A DNA stretch of 64,000 nucleotides from assembly GCF_037893015.1 (NCBI RefSeq), contig NC_133666.1:1641467-1705466 (forward strand). The letters are read 5' to 3'. Position numbers and translations under genes: made by a program. The stretch is from Macrotis lagotis (taxonomy: Eukaryota; Chordata; Mammalia; Peramelemorphia; Peramelidae). Position 1 is the first letter of the stretch; every line of letters begins with the position of its first letter. Below are positions 50,925 through 64,000 of this stretch, piece after piece. The notes under the pieces were generated by a model. The model did not search any database, was not told the origin of the DNA, and was given only the letters and a program-made list of their open reading frames with translations.

Positions 50925-51559
50925 CACAATTTTATTTTCAGTGGTGGTAATTTGGTTTTATTTTTAAAATCAAATTCACCAAATATTTATCCTTTTTCAT
51001 AAACCAGCTCCTAGTTTTATTTACTAGTTCAATGGTAGTTTCTTTTAATTTTATGAATTTTTCCTTTGATTGTCAGCGCTTCTATTTTAGTGTTTAATTA
51101 TGGTTTTTAAATTTATTATTTTTGTAGTCTTTTTTCCCCCTTAAGTATTTGCTTGGCTGCATTCCACAAACATGGGACTTCTCCTTGTCATTATCTTTAA
51201 TGAGATTCTTATTTCTATTTATTTTTTGACTCACTCATTCTTTAAGATTAGATTTCTTAGTTCTCAATTAAGTTTTAATTTATGCTTCTAAAATCTTTTA
51301 TTGAATGTAATTTTTATTACATTACAGTCTGAAAAGGGTCCATTTAATGTTCCTGATTTTCTGCATTTGTCTGTGAGGGTTTTTATATCCTTATACATGA
51401 TCAAATTTGGTGAAGGTGCCATGCACACCCATGGAAAAGGTATACTCAATTCTATTTCCTTTCAGTTTTCTACATTAAGGAGATAGACTTTTAGAAAAAT
51501 TAGAAAGTGATAGGAAGAAAGGAAGATAGAAAGAAGGAAGCAAAGAACAAAAGAAAAAG

Positions 51560-54500
51560 AAGAGAAAGAGTGAACTGTGTCATCCAATCGGCCAGCACTG
51601 AGATGAAGTCATTGACTGTTTACCTCAGGTTGAAATCAATCTTTTCCAACTGAAAAACAAGTTTTGAATGATATTAGACTCCTCTCTTGTGGCAAAGCAA
51701 CTGGTGCCAATTCTATTCCAGCTGAGATTTACAAAGTGGGGACTTCCATTGCTCATCTGAAATTTTGGGGGTTTCATTCCTACTAAAAATACTAGAGAGT
51801 GTAGGAATAAATGGACTGTTCCTTAGAGTAATAAGCAGTATCTATCTGAAAGCATTATATTCAATGGGGAGAGGCTAGAGGCATTCCCAATAAGATCGGG
51901 GTGAAACAAGGAAGCCCATTATCACCACTACTATTCAATATTTTATTAGAAATGTTAGCCTCAGCAATTAGAGAAGAAAAAGAAATGGAAGGAATTAGAA
52001 TTGGGAAGGAAGAGACAAAACTCTCCCTCTTTGCAGATGACATGATAGTCTACCCTAGAGAATCCCAAGAAATCATCCAAAAAACCACTGGAAACAATTA
52101 GCAATTTTAGCAAAGTTGCAGGATATAAAATAAACCATCATAAATCCTCAACTTTTCTACATATGACTAGCAAGATGTAGCAGGAAGAGCTAGAAAGAAA
52201 AATCCCATTCAAAGTAACCTCAGACAATATAAAATACCTGGGAATCTATTTGCCAAGGCAGATTCAGAAACTTTTTGAAAACAATTATAAAACACTTCTC
52301 ACACAAATTAAATCAGATTTAAATAACTAGGCAAATATCAACTGCTCATGGATAGGTAGAGCTAATATAATAAAAATGACAATTCTACCAAAACTAAACT
52401 ACCTGCTTAGTGCCCTACCAATCAAAATTTCAAAAAAATTACTTTAATGAGTTAGAAAAAGTTGTAAGTCAATTCATGGAGAAATAAAAAGTCAAGAATT
52501 TCCAGGGATTTAATGAAAAAAAGTTCAAAAGAAAGTGGCTCACCAGTCATCAAAACTATCTGGTATGGGCTAAGAAATAGAGTGATGGACCACTGGAATA
52601 GACTAGGTGCAATAGCAGGAAGCAATTATAGTAATCGGCTGTTTGATAAATCCAAAGAGTCTAGCTATTGGGATAAAACGTCTCTCTTCGATAAAAACTG
52701 CTGGGAAAATTGGAAGTTAGTATGGAAGAAACTTAGATTAGACCAACACCTCACACCCTATACCAAGATAAGATCCAAATGGATACAGGATTTAGACATA
52801 AAAAACAATACTATAAGTAAATTAGAAGATCAAGGGCTAGTTTACCTGTCAGATCTATGGAAAGGGAAGCAGTTTATGACTAAGGAAGAGATGGAGAACA
52901 TCACTAAAAACTAACTAGATGGTTTCAATTACATTAAATTAAAAAGCTTTTGCACAGACAAAACCACTGTAACCAAGATCAAAAGAAATGTAGTAAACTG
53001 GGAAACAATCTTTACAACTAATGTTTCTGACAAAGGACTCATTTCTAAAATATACAGAGAACTGAGTCATATTTTTTTTTAAAAAGCCATTCCCCAATTG
53101 ACAAATGGTCAAAGGATATGCAAAGGCAATTTACAGATGAGGAGATCAAAGTAATCCATAGTCATATGAAAAATTGCTCTAAATCATTATTTATTAGAGA
53201 AATGCAAATTAAAGCTTCTCTGAGGTACCACCTAACACCTCTTAGACTGGCCAATATGACCAGAAAGGATAATGATCATTGTTGGAATGGTTGTGGGAAA
53301 TCTGAGACACTATTACATTGTTGGTAGAGCTCTGAACTCATCCAACCTTTCTGGAGAGAAATTTGGAACTACGCCCAAAGGGCAACAAAATGTGCATCCC
53401 CTTTTATCCAGAAATATCACTACTGGGCCTATACCCTGAAGAGATGAAGAAAAAGGGTAAAAACATGACTTGTACAAAAATATTCATAGCAGCCTTATTT
53501 GTGGTGGCAAAGAATTGGAAATCAAGTAAATGTCCTTCAGTTGGGGAATGGCTTAGCAAACTGTGGTATATGTATGTCATGGAGCACTCTTGTTCTATTA
53601 GAAATCAGGAGGAAGGGGAATTCAGGGAAGCCTGGGGGGATTTGCATGAACTGATGCTGAGTGAGATGAGCAGAACCAGAAAAACACTGTACACACTAAC
53701 AGTGACATGGGAGTGATGATCAAACTTGAAGGAATTGCTCATTCCATCAGTGCGACAACCAAGGACAATTTGGGGCTGTCTGCAATGGAGAATACCATCT
53801 GTATCCTGAGAAACAACTGTGGAGTTTGAACAAAGACCAAGGACTACTCCCTTTAATTTAGGAAAAAAAAACCTGATATCTTATTGTCTGATCTTGCTCT
53901 CTCTTATACTTTATTTCTTCCTTAAGGATCTGATTTCTCTCTCATCACACTCAATTTGGATCCATGTATACCATGGAAACAATGTAAAACTGACAAATTG
54001 CCTTCTGTGGGGAGGTGGAGGGAGGGAAGTAAGATTAGGGGAAAAATTGTAAAACTTAAAATAAATAAAATTTTTAAAAATTAAAAAAAAAGAATTTTGG
54101 GGGGTTATATGGCATGATGAGGTTTTTTTCCCCCAGGAATTCAAGGATGCCTCCACTGTCCATCTATATAAAGATAATAGAAATAGATTGTCCACAGGGT
54201 CTCTCTCTTAGTTACTACTGGTGAGATTCTTGCCAGTATCCTCCTTAATAGGCCATTCCATCACCAGGAAGATGGTCACCTCCCTGAGAGCCAGCATGGC
54301 TTCAGAAAGGGTTGAGGAACAGTTGATAATGGTATTTACTGCCTGACTCTTCCAGGAAAAATGCCAGGAGCAGAACAGAAGTCTGTATCCAATATATGTA
54401 GATCTGATCAAGGCCTTTGATACCATCCATTGTGAGGGTTTATGGGAAATTATATCACAATTTTGTTGCCTGGAGGAGTACTGTATGTCGATCTCATGAT

Positions 54501-55640
54501 GTTGTGCTTGTCCAGATTGTGTATAATGGATGATCCTCTTGTACTTTTCCAGTCACCAACGGAATGAAACAAGGCTGTGTCCTTGCTCCCATACTTTTTA
54601 GCAGGATGTTTTCAGCCGTGTTATCAAATGCTGTCACCAAGGACTAACATACCCTCAAGGTCAGCTACTGCATTGATGGCAAATTTTTCATCTTGCAAAA
54701 GTTACAAAGTAAGACCAAAGTGGAGGGAGGGTTGGTATGGGATCTTCTGTTTGTGGATAGCTGTGCCCTCAATACAGCCTCTGAAGCTGTGATATAACAA
54801 AGTCTGTATCGATTCTCTGCTAACAATAAACACCAAGAAAACATAAATGCTCCATCAGCCAGCACCACAACCATCTAGGTGTGAGACCATCAGTTACAGC
54901 AAATGAAGAAGTTTTGAACATGTTCACTTCCTTTGGCAGTGTCCTTTCCAGGTCCATGTTGACAATGAGGCTGACAATTGCATTGCCAGAGCTAGCTTAG
55001 TATTTGGGAGGCTCTGAAAGTGTGGGAGAGAAGAGGTATTAGGGCGACTACCAAACTGAAGGTCTACAGAGCCCTTGTGCTGACCTCATTGCTAGATGCC
55101 TATGAAATCTGGACAGTCTACCAGGGCCATGTCAGGGCACTGAATGACTTCCATTTAAATTGTCTTAGAAGGAGTCTGAAGATAGCCTGGCAGGAGAAGA
55201 TACCAGACATTGAGGGCCTTTCTCAGCTAAACTGAAAAGCATACAAACCTTACTACAGACTGCGTTACTACAATGTGCTGGCTAAGTTGTTAGAATGCCA
55301 AATGTATACTTGCCAAAAAGACTATTTTTTGGAGAATTCATAGAGCAAGTATTCACATGGTGGTCAGAAAAAGCAATACAAGGACATTTTCAGGGTCTCT
55401 CTTAAGAACTTTGGAACTGACTGTTTGACTTGAAAGACATTGGCACATGACTATGTGCTTTCATCAGAAAAGTTGCTATGCTCTATGAGCAAGGCACAAT
55501 TGAAGGAGCTCAAAAGAAAAGCAAGATGTGCAAATTTAGAGAATCCACCCCAAATGTTCATATGGACTTTTTGTGTCTGACCTCTGGTAGAGCATTTCAA
55601 GCTTGTGTTAGTCTGATCAGCTACAGTTGGGTAACTTGAC
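51560..55640 (+). mobile_element. RTE-like LINE fossil, split by L1
   Basis: Left part 51560-51760 reads like CGKATGANSIPAEIYKVG (RTE-type SGKAPGxDxIPAEVYKAG). Right part 54107-55640 has FKDASTVHLYK, FQEKCQEQNRSLY, DLIKAFDTIHCEGLW, VTNGMKQGCVLAPILFS, KVYRALVLTSLLDAYEIWTV and HGGQKKQYKDIFRVSLKNF. This order is that of RTE/Bov-B-like RT proteins, which I assign by pattern only. Many stops. Confidence 0.7.
51774..54092 (+). mobile_element. Young L1, 5'-truncated, inserted in an RTE-like LINE
   Basis: RT block [20 protein letters not shown] and [14 protein letters not shown], then ORF2 C-terminus (REMQIKASLRYHLTPLRLAN; WLSKLWYMYVMEH) and 3' UTR with A tail. Flanks share aattttgggggtt (51761-51773) and aattttggggggtt (54093-54106). 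Several frameshifts. Confidence 0.87.
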
Positions 55641-55649
55641 TCTAACTTA

Positions 55650-56680
55650 GTGATGTCATTTTGATCCTTTCATTGCTTTCCCCAGTTTTTCTGTATTTGA
55701 TTTTTAAAATCTTTTTTGTCCCCTCAAAAAATCACTTTTATTAAATCTTTTCACAATTTTTGTTGGACTTGTTTCCAATCTGTATTTTTCTTCCTTTAAG
55801 ACTTTGCTTATAGATTTTTTAGAAAGGTTTTCGCAAGGCAATGGGGTTATGTGGCTTGCCCAAGGCCCCACAGCTAGATAATTATTAAGTGTCTGAGGTC
55901 AAATTTGAACTCAGGTACTCTTGACTCCAGGGCCGGTACTCCATCCACTGTGCCACCTAGCGCCCCCTTATTGATGTTTTTAAGTCATTATCTTCTGAGT
56001 TTGTGTCTTAAACTTCTCTGTCATCATAGTAGCACTTTGTGGTCAGGTTCTTTTTTTCTCCTGTTCTCATTTTTCTAATCTAAGTCTTGACTTTAGGTTT
56101 TATGTCAGATTTGGGTTTTGTTCATCTCTGGATGGGGAGGGAACTTCTATTATGCCCTTCTGCTTTCATAGCTCAGTCTGGGAGCCTGTAGATTTTTGGT
56201 ATTTCCAAAGTGGTGTGAAATGCGGAGAGGTCTAGTATTTGCCCTTTGCTTCCTCAAAGACTGCTACCGCCCCTCCCTGCCCTAGAATTGAGACTCAGAA
56301 CTGGGAAATGGGCAACAGACCTACCAAATGGCACCTAATTCTGTGTCCAGTACTAGAACAGGGGTCCCCTGGGGTCTCTTTGTGATTGGGTGTTCAGATC
56401 CCTTACTGTCCCTGGGCACTGGTACCACCACTCCTGCTTTCGCTGTTGCCACCCAGTGGCACTTCTGCCATACTTAGGCCTCATCTCGATGACTGCAGAT
56501 CTTTCTGACTTTCTAAGCTTCTTTGGACTGGAAAAAGTACTTATGGTGATTTTTTTTTTTGGTGGTGGGGGTGTTTCCTGGTCAGAATTGTTTAGTTTTC
56601 TGTCATCATTTTGTAGGGGAAATTTGGCAATTATGACCTTTCATTTCACCATCTTGCCTCTATTCTCTCCCTTCTCTCTC
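55650..56680 (-). mobile_element. Old L1/HAL1 5' UTR and start of ORF1 (minus)
   Basis: Resembles 40080-40890: antisense ORF1 start region (tcatcatagtagcactttgt) and GC-richer 5' UTR ending near atttcaccatcttgcctcta, a decayed YY1-type 5' end. Split by a SINE at 55822. Confidence 0.5.
55822..55968 (-). repeat. Marsupial tRNA-type SINE
   Basis: Reverse form inside the old L1 5' region. Confidence 0.86.
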
Positions 56681-56877
56681 AATTCATGAACCTAGGATCT
56701 TAATCCTAACCCTCATTGCTTTGATCTTTCAGTACAAACATTTTTCCATACACATTTTCAGGTCTTTCCTAGTCTAAATAAACAAACAAACATGGCACCT
56801 TCTTTCCTACTTCCCCTTGTATAGCCTTTTTTCTCACCTTTGCCATTATTGGTCTTCTGGGAAAGTCACTCATTCCT

Positions 56878-57028
56878 GGGAGGCTAGGTGGTGCAGTGGA
56901 TAGAGCACCGGCCCTGGAGTCAGGAGTACCTGAGTTCAAATCCTGCTTCAGACACTTAATAATACCTAGCTGTGTGGCCTTGGGCAAGTCATTTAATCCC
57001 ATTGCCTTGCAAAAACCTAAAACAAAAA
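56878..57028 (+). repeat. Marsupial tRNA-type SINE
   Basis: ggaggctaggtggtgcagtg; flanked by copies of gaaagtcactcatt. Confidence 0.88.
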
Positions 57029-57683
57029 TGAAAGTCACTCATTTCCTCCTGTCCTAATCTCCTGCAATCTGGCCCCATGTCAAACCACCAAGATCTTCTA
57101 TATTTATATTTTCTATCCAGATGCAGCAGGTTGACCCAGGCAGGATTTCAAATCCCTGGATTTTGTGCAGTGAACTCTATGTAGAAAGCACCCCTCAATT
57201 GGTCCCAAACTGACTTGCAAGGGGGAAGGGGAAGCTCTGGAAACTGGGAAGTGAGGCATTTCTCTTAGAGCCACAGATTTAGAGATGGAAAGGATCCTGG
57301 AGGTCATCTAGTGCAATTCCTTCATTTGACAGATGAAGAAACTGAGACCTTGACATACCCAAGGTTCCAGAGGTAATACTGTGTCAGAATTTGATCCTCT
57401 AACTCCAACAGCATTATGATCCTTTTTTTTTATACCATACCCTCTAACCCCATTTGGTATATGTATGTAGTGCGACCCCCTGCATTTCAATCATCCTACT
57501 TTATAGGTCATTTAGCTTCCATTCCTACTCCCCTCCCTCTCTACATTTCCAATGAAAAATCTGGGCTGGCAGAGACCTAAACGTCATTGAAGTTATAACT
57601 TTCTTATTATTCTTGGAAGCAACCGGATGCCCAGAGAAGAACTCAAGCTCTGGAAGGAAAAGTGAGTGGCCCTTGATTCTCTT

Positions 57684-57849
57684 TTTTTTTTTGGTTGTTT
57701 TTTTTAGGTTTTTGCAAGGCATTGGGGTTAAGTGGCTTGCCCAAAGCCACACAGCTAGGTAATTATTAAGTGTCTGAGACCGGATTTGAACTCAGCTCCT
57801 CCTGACTCCAGGGCCGGTGCTCTATCCACTGCACCACCTAGCTGCCCCT
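57684..57849 (-). repeat. Marsupial tRNA-type SINE
   Basis: Reverse form; flanked by copies of tggcccttgattctc. Confidence 0.88.
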
Positions 57850-58265
57850 TGGCCCTTGATTCTCAATCCTGTTCTAGTTACCTCACCACTGGGCCATTTT
57901 CCCCGTTGCCAGTCTTTTCTTAGTCCTGGAGCTGGCTTATAGCTGCCCCTGATGTAGGCAGTTGCTTTTCTGAAGTCAAGTATAGGTATGTTGCTTTTCT
58001 TTGCAATGTGTTTTGATTTATTTTTGGCTCATCACCCAAGTCTTAGCTAGTATGCCAACTGCCCTTTCCCAGCTCATGCCACTTGCATTTGATGCTGAAT
58101 AGCTGAGATCAATGCAGCCTTTCCACCTTCCTCTCCATCCCATGGTTCAGTTGTGGTTGCTATTTGAAGGAAACAAGGCCTAGATTGCATGGGGTCAGAG
58201 GTCGGAACACCAGATCCCTTTTGGCAGGATTTTGGGAAGCCTATGAAGCCCTTCTTAGGATAATT

Positions 58266-58419
58266 TTTTTTTTTAGGTTTTTGCAAGGCAAATGGGGGTT
58301 ATGTAGTTTGCCCAAGGTCACACAGCTAGGTAATTATTAAGTGTCTCAGGCCGTATTTGAACCAAGGTACTCTTGACTCCTGGGCCGGTACTCTATCCAC
58401 TGCACCACCTAGCCGCCCC
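58266..58419 (-). repeat. Marsupial tRNA-type SINE
   Basis: Reverse form; flanked by copies of aggataatttttt. Confidence 0.88.
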
Positions 58420-61353
58420 AGGATAATTTTTTAAACTGCATCCATCAGAGAGGAAACCAATTATGTTGAATGTCACCAAAATAGTTAAGGAAAAGTTCAT
58501 GGGACAGAGAAGTACTAGACTAGCCAGTGATGGCTCTGCTATAAAGAAAGGTAGTCTAATGGATAGATCATTTGTGCCCAAATGGATAAAGCAGAGGGGA
58601 GGATGATGAACTCAATGGTGTTCTCAAACATTGGTTGGTGTGATCCTGGATATGGTGGTGACCTGGCCCAGGAACTGGCTCCTGACATTTTACAATGGAG
58701 AACCTAGTGAAGTAAAAGTTCTTTATTGGGTGGATTCGATCCCCTCCCTTCCCCTGAGAGCATCACCTAGTTTCCAAAGCCAGATGATGAAATAAATGGA
58801 GGGAAGCCCAGACCATGGAAGGGTGGTGTCTAACATTCCAGCTCTGTTTCAGCTAAGCTGATTAGACTTCCGGTCCACTGACTTTTTGGGCCAAACTCAT
58901 GACCCTCCCTAGGGGTTTCTGTGTCCCTCCTCCCCCTCCCTGCAACAGGAAAAGAAGGACACCCTTTGTGTCCCATTTCTGGAAGGTAAGTTCCTTTAAG
59001 TAACCCTCTGCATTCTTCCAGCCAGGCTGGTGCATCTTTAGGAGGTAGGGGGCATTTCCTATAAGCTTCTACCATGGAGGGGCTGGGCCAAGTGTGAGGC
59101 CTCCGTATGCATCCGTGCTGAAGAAGCACATGGTATAAAGGCTACTTGGCTTTGAATCTCCCCTTTGACCTGAATCCCAGTTTGATCTGAAAAAAGCTAA
59201 TGGCTACTAAATTCAACCTAGGCAAAGCATTGTGCAAAACCCTACAACTCTGGAAGAATGTTGGGTGGAGAAATGGAATGGATCAAAATGGGGTAACGAG
59301 GGACCGGAAAAAACATCCCAAACCCAGTCAAAGACAGTTCACCCATCAACACCTTATTTGGAATCCCTTTGTTCTCACAGACATCATGGGCTCCTTATCA
59401 AGAGGGCTGAGGGGAAGGGTGGATATTGGGAAGTAGGAGGAGGAAAAGGTCTACTGGCCATGGCCCTCACCAAGGGTGAGGAAAGTTGTGGCCCTGGGGG
59501 CTAGTAGAGGAAAACATGGGAAGCGGTCTTCTGTACAGATGTGTCTCTCGGGTTACTTTGGAACAGATCAGAACAGGAGATGGTCTCTTCCCCATCCACC
59601 TAGATGGGTGCAAAGTCATTAGGGAGCTAGGAGACCAGGTTGCTCAATGCAAGTGGATGGAATTGACCTGGCCAAAGGGAGAAAGAGCCCAAGGACATTT
59701 CCCTGACTTTGACTAAACCATTTAACATGGGAAATCCCCTTTCCCACCATGAAGCCACAGCGGCCTAGCTCTTCTCTGAATCCTTCAGTTCTTGACTAGG
59801 CCTAGCTTTCCCTGCCTTCACTTCCCTATGTGTTCAAGTAGGTTCAAGAGCTACCTACAGACCTACCTACCAGCAACCCCCGCCCCCCCCCCCACCTGAT
59901 TTCTTCCTTTCTGCTCTGGGTCCCCAGGCCACAAGGCTGCTGCAACTGTTTCCTCCTGGAAGGCTAATTTTGACACCTCACTAAAGGTGTGGGGGTGGTG
60001 AGGGTCATGGCAGGATGGAAGAGGAAGAATGAGATCTAGTGGTCTGGCAGAAGGGGACAGTTGAAGAATTAGGAGGCACTGGAGAGGTGGGAGGGCTGAT
60101 TCCCAGGAGCACAGGGGTCTTTGAGGGTTTCTGTCCCTCCCCCTCAATTTAATAGGGAAGAGACTGGTTCCCAGAACCATCACCCAGGCAGGGTTCATAC
60201 CAGACCCTCTCATTTCTGATGCTACCTTCTCCTAATCTTATTTTCTCATGCCAGGTGTTCCCCATCCTTTTCTCCCCAGAACCTTCTGCTGTTTCATGGA
60301 GATAGAAGCATCCAGAGTGACATAGTATGACTGCTCCTTCCTTACTTCTTTTTTCCTCCATTCCTGCACTTCTCCTGGCTCCCATTCCTTCTCTCTACAC
60401 CTGTCTGGCTAATCTTTCCCTATCAAACCAGGAGCATTTGGAGAACAAGACGACTCCGTTTCCCAGGCAGTTCAGTCCCCAAGAAGTTGCTTTTTCTTTC
60501 ATTTCCCCTCTCCCTCAACCCTGGCTCCTTCTAGGGGGGAAATGCCTCTTGCACTTTGAACCTTCACAGGAGAGCCTTGGGCAGCTTTTGCTTTCTGGTC
60601 CTTGAGCCCAGACTCCTGCCTGGGTTAAGCCCTCCTTTTCTGGGTCCCTGGTTGCCTTTGTCTGTGCCATTGCTCCTCCAGTCTAGAGGAGGATCCAGGC
60701 CTTGGGGTCCTAGGTGCTCTCCCATGAGGATGGAGTGGGCCATCCATCCCTCCCTTTGTTGTCTCACACCAAGGTGCAAATGGGGAAATGGCCCCTTCTC
60801 CACGTTGGGGCCCAAGTTCTAAATAAGAAGTTGGGGGAGGGAGGGCCTCTTGCTTGGCTGTCAGCAACCCCCACCTGAGAAAGGCAGCATTGCTTAGGTT
60901 TTCTGTAGCGTAAAGCCCAGGATGGAGCTAAGGCATCTTTGGGCCTTTGCTCTCTCAATGCCCAGGATGCACACAGACGCAATCACACTATGGACACAGC
61001 AGGACTACTGCTAATTCTCTGTATTCATAAAGCCACAGTCCTGCAGGTAAACCAAGGTCGACCTCCAGGGACTGTGAGTGGAATGTAGCTGGCTCCAGGA
61101 GCCCAAGCAGGTGAAGCTATGTCTGGTTGCTGCTCACTGGCAGCCCCAGCACAGCTGTAAACAGGGGGCCAGGGAACCTCTCGGGGGGGCCCACCCTCTC
61201 CCCCAGACCTGGGCTCCTGGTACTGTGGTCCCGAGAATTGTTGGGTGAGTGGAATACAAACAGGGGAACGGGCAGTGAGGCCAATAAGCACAGAGGCCGG
61301 GAAGTTGAGGAAGTGGAGCAAGGGGAGGGTGGCTGGCAGACTGCCAGGCTGCC
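58420..61353. other. Unique sequence downstream of G6PD, including its 3' UTR
   Basis: GC-richer and repeat-poor. Several frames of 70-100 codons on both strands overlap each other and show no known domain. FAM3A, the human 3' neighbour of G6PD, was looked for and not seen. The G6PD 3' UTR occupies an unknown part next to 61353. Confidence 0.5.

Positions 61354-64000
<2,647 letters not shown>

Larger units (their letters stand above)
41790..51480 (-). mobile_element. Old antisense L1 spread over 9.7 kb by nested insertions
   Basis: L1 3' part (41790-42500), ORF2 C-terminal half (42735-43270), then ORF2 pieces at 44520-44660, 44815-45280, 46380-46780, 46925-47180 and 50940-51480 in consistent minus-strand order toward the 5' side. 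The gaps are filled by other elements: an L1 3' UTR piece, the ATP6V0C retrocopy, a MIR-like copy, three SINEs, a younger L1, a solo LTR and HAL1 copy 2. Heavily decayed. Confidence 0.65.

Noticed and set aside
59200-59716. Overlapping 76-90 codon plus-strand frames
   Set aside because: No homology recognised, no splice or Kozak support, frames overlap one another.

Overview
The window is marsupial nuclear DNA. It is densely seeded with marsupial tRNA-type SINEs (heads like gcagctaggtggcacagtgg, tails like ccttgcaaaaa), Mar1-type CORE-SINEs, MIR-like copies, marsupial L1 and ORF1-only 'half-L1' (HAL1) elements. Two host genes can be recognised, both on the minus strand. I cannot fix the species from sequence alone.

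Right end (61.3-63.4 kb): the last four coding exons of G6PD, intact, with exon lengths of 236, 77 and 93 bp plus a 91-bp terminal coding part. G6PD is X-linked in therian mammals, so this is probably X-chromosome sequence. The earlier G6PD exons lie beyond the right edge.

Left 26 kb: a previously unexpected neighbour, a multi-exon paralogue of DNM1L/DRP1, the mitochondrial and peroxisomal fission dynamin. Thirteen exons (26032 down to 8737) encode the GTPase domain, middle domain and part of the stalk, colinear with DNM1L. A fourteenth candidate exon (745 to 593) resembles the end of the variable domain. The GED exons are not seen and would lie past the left edge. G1, G3 and G4 are kept, but the catalytic switch-I threonine (DRP1 T59) is Ile, the G5 Asn-Arg-Ser is Asn-Trp-Ser, one acceptor lacks AG, and one exon carries a 2-base excess in an A8 run. 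It is either a divergent, GTPase-altered paralogue or a recently dying gene. A GC box and inverted CCAAT boxes lie just upstream of its start.

Between the two genes (26-61 kb) I see no host gene apart from an ATP6V0C retrocopy. This stretch holds ERV-type LTR fossils, two young L1 3' halves, an old HAL1, one old L1 stretched over about 9.7 kb by nested insertions, a second near-full-length HAL1 (the first is at 2.3-5.5 kb) and an RTE-like LINE split by an L1. An MRPS36/KGD4 retrocopy lies at 1.1-2.1 kb. Structural oddities in the DNM1L-like introns include a 126-bp inverted repeat that looks perfect, a 114-bp imperfect one, and a short L1 that carries a 3' transduction.
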